Source: JBBDLF01 sp040879025
GTDB taxonomy: Bacteria > Pseudomonadota > Gammaproteobacteria > Pseudomonadales > Pseudohongiellaceae
Assembly: GCA_040879025.1 (NCBI GenBank)
Contig: JBBDLF010000033.1
Span: forward strand, 62,001-126,000
Direction: 5' to 3'
DNA length: 64,000 nt
Shown here one piece after another: positions 62,283 through 64,000 of the stretch. How positions within the stretch are numbered: position 1 is the first letter of the stretch; the number at the start of each line of letters is the position of its first letter. Below the pieces are notes generated by a model, which was given only the letters and a program-made list of their open reading frames with translations, had not been told where the DNA came from and did no database searches. The position numbers were made by a program, and so were the translations under genes.

Positions 62283-62876
62283 CTAGAACCCCTGTCGCCG
62301 GCTCTCGAAGTGATACAGCACCCATTCCCTGCGTTCAAATTGCTGACCGGTAACCGTATTTGTCCAGCGAGTCTGCACATTGCGGGGACAACTGAAAATC
62401 CGGAATGATTCGGCGTTTTCAATGATCAGGCTGCGTACCGAAGGATTGAGCGTGTAGTTGGATACTTCCACCAGTTTCCATCGGCGCCCGTCATCGGCGA
62501 GAGTTTGTTCAATACAGGCGTTGCCGTACAGCAGGTCAACGTACTCGAGGTCGGCTTCGGCCCAGGCTCCCGCCGGAATGGACAGACCCAGATCAATCAC
62601 CGTTTCCTCTTCACCCGGTTCCGCCATGCCGGAATTGCTTTCATTGAGAAACCGGATCGACCGTAAAATCACCCGCTGCGAGGATTCGTTGCCTGCGAAC
62701 ACATGGATACCGGTATCGACGTTTTCTCCCCAGGCCGGGGATGAGAACGCGAATTTGATGGTGCTCTCCACGTCGGCGCCGATGCCGTCGAACTCGGCTT
62801 CCGCTGCCGCCGCCTGACAGCACAATGCCGCCATTGCGATGGGCAGCCAGGGTTGGTTCAACAGGCGTCTGTTCAT
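62283..62876 (-). CDS. Secreted hypothetical protein upstream of copC
   Basis: 198 residues from the ATG at 62876; the frame is open to 63005, but the chosen start puts a signal peptide first (LPIAMAALCCQAAAA). The mature chain looks beta-rich, with two cysteines (NACIEQ and FSCPRN) that could form a disulfide. Not recognised. It lies 107 bp before copC on the same strand, so it may be a third gene of the cop operon. The ribosome-binding site is weak. Confidence 0.6.
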   Translation of the reverse strand: MNRRLLNQPWLPIAMAALCCQAAAAEAEFDGIGADVESTIKFAFSSPAWGENVDTGIHVFAGNESSQRVILRSIRFLNESNSGMAEPGEEETVIDLGLSIPAGAWAEADLEYVDLLYGNACIEQTLADDGRRWKLVEVSNYTLNPSVRSLIIENAESFRIFSCPRNVQTRWTNTVTGQQFERREWVLYHFESRRQGF

Positions 62877-63121
62877 GAGCTTGGCCCGATTTACAGTCTG
62901 ACGGGAAGTATGACGTTCATTCCAGTGATGCACCTCAAGAATTACTCTCACCAAACAGATATTAGAACGCTGTCTGGGAAGTTGCCAGTGGGAAGATTGC
63001 TCCACGACGGGTCGTTCAGCGTCCCGAGTTTACCCCAGGCGCACCATCCGTGACAAAGCACGGCGCGGCTTTTTCCATAAACGGTGGTCCGCGACATGAA
63101 TCGGGGTATAGTAGCCACCTT

Positions 63122-64000
63122 ATGAGTTCTCCTGTGTCCGTTAAAACAACCCGGTCGTCCCCGGCCCTGGCACGATTGGTCAATCTCAGATCCGCCACCG
63201 CTCTGGTCGTTGCCAATATTATCGGCGCCGGCGTATTTACTACCACGGGTTTTCAGGCTGCCGCGCTGGGCCACCCGGGCTTCATATTCATGCTCTGGCT
63301 CGTTGGTGGTTTACTCGCCTGGTGCGGAGCCATGTGTTACGCCGAATTGGGTGCCATGATGCCCGAGGCTGGAGCCGAGTATGTGTATCTCAGGGAAACG
63401 TTTGGCAAAGCGATAGGGTTTATGAGCGCGTTTGTGTCCCTGGTGGCGGGTTTTTCCGCCGCGATTGCTGCCGCACTCGAAGCTTTGATCAGTTATCTGA
63501 CGGCATTCTACCCCGTACTCAATCAGCCTGCGCAATGGTTCGGGTTTATCGGGTTTAACGATATTCTGGCCATCAGCCTGGTCTGGGTCCTGATAGCGTT
63601 GCACAGTCGCAGTATCAGGCTCGGCTTTGGCTTCAATGACCTGATCACACTTTTCAAGGTAGTCGGCATTGTGGTGTTGATCGTGGCTGCATTCAGCTCG
63701 CCCCAGGGCGACTGGGGTAATTTCGTGATCGTCGGGGACGTGTACAGGGAACTGAGTACCGTAGAGCGGTTTTCCGCGTTTTCAGTCTCGCTGATTTTCG
63801 TCATGTTCTGCTACACCGGGTGGAATGCAGCAGCCTATATCGCCGGTGAAATGGAACATCCCCAGCGCAATCTGCCCATAGCGTTGCTGTCAGGAACGGC
63901 TATCGTCACGCTGCTCTATCTGGGATTGAATGCCGTGTTTTTCTATGGCGCGGACGTCCATGAAATGAGTGGCGTGGTCGAGGTGGGGCTGGTTTCGGCG
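63122..64000 (+). CDS. APC-family amino-acid permease (cut by right edge)
   Basis: 293 codons from the ATG at 63122 to the window end, with no stop. The start has hydrophobic helix 1 with NIIGAGVFTTTGFQA, the unwound glycine motif that binds substrate amino-acid backbones. Later helices include MLWLVGGLLAWCGAM, YAELGAMMPEAGAEY and FVMFCYTGWNAAAYIAGEM, all typical of APC transporters. About eight of twelve helices are in the window. Substrate unknown. Divergent from the hypothetical gene at 62283. Confidence 0.88.
   Translation, partial: MSSPVSVKTTRSSPALARLVNLRSATALVVANIIGAGVFTTTGFQAAALGHPGFIFMLWLVGGLLAWCGAMCYAELGAMMPEAGAEYVYLRETFGKAIGFMSAFVSLVAGFSAAIAAALEALISYLTAFYPVLNQPAQWFGFIGFNDILAISLVWVLIALHSRSIRLGFGFNDLITLFKVVGIVVLIVAAFSSPQGDWGNFVIVGDVYRELSTVERFSAFSVSLIFVMFCYTGWNAAAYIAGEMEHPQRNLPIALLSGTAIVTLLYLGLNAVFFYGADVHEMSGVVEVGLVSA

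Overview
The window looks like a chromosomal segment of a free-living, probably aquatic gammaproteobacterium of moderately high GC. The evidence is gene content: rnf genes next to nth, dcd next to metG, class Ia nrdAB behind NrdR boxes, a PilU-type ATPase, DUF349, DUF5062 and a MucD/DegQ-type protease. I cannot name a genus. I saw no rRNA, tRNA, CRISPR array, prophage or insertion sequence, and all readable genes look intact except the two cut by the window ends.

Layout. 1-5.3 kb: the promoter-proximal part of a leftward exopolysaccharide operon (NusG/RfaH-like regulator, outer-membrane beta-barrel, export lipoprotein, Wzz-type co-polymerase, tyrosine autokinase, sugar transferase running off the left edge), behind a leader rich in CAGGAA motifs. 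5.4-9.6 kb: glmS, a sulfotransferase-like protein and a secreted alpha/beta hydrolase. 9.8-12.6 kb: a diguanylate cyclase, a FliA-type sigma factor without flagellar neighbours, and dcd. 12.8-16.7 kb: metG and a Deg-type periplasmic protease. 16.8-22.1 kb: rnfA-B-C-D-E followed by nth. 22.2-28.3 kb: argG, pyrC, rnt, grxD, a lone hydantoinase B subunit and argF. 28.3-33.8 kb: a long regulatory region, nrdA, nrdB and a small gene. 33.8-42.6 kb: a MobA-like nucleotidyltransferase, DUF5062, a secreted cyclophilin, a DinG helicase, DUF349, an acyltransferase and sbcB. 42.7-51.3 kb: pyrB, pilU, an amidase, an XdhC-like protein, ogt, an Ada-AlkA fusion and ilvD. 51.4-64 kb: envelope and accessory genes, including two tandem DUF6644-like membrane proteins, a SURF1 protein, a thioesterase, two CopC-like proteins, CopD, a nitroreductase, a beta-lactamase-fold hydrolase, DegQ, a membrane-bound winged-helix regulator and an amino-acid permease cut by the right edge.

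The most unusual item is the rnf operon. It has no rnfG between rnfD and rnfE, which overlap by ATGA. The four cysteines expected to hold the intramembrane [2Fe-2S] cluster between RnfA and RnfE are all replaced (Ser29 and Ser117 in RnfA; Thr31 and Ser114 in RnfE). RnfB, RnfC and the flavin-attachment threonine of RnfD look intact. This suggests an Rnf-like complex with a changed electron path. Secondary points of interest are the possible CsrA-type leader of the exopolysaccharide operon, a terminator-like hairpin directly behind the argF promoter, three widely spaced NrdR boxes before nrdA, and twin palindromes between fliA and dcd.

Most calls rest on motifs and protein length judged by eye. 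Family names were assigned from memory, without any database search.
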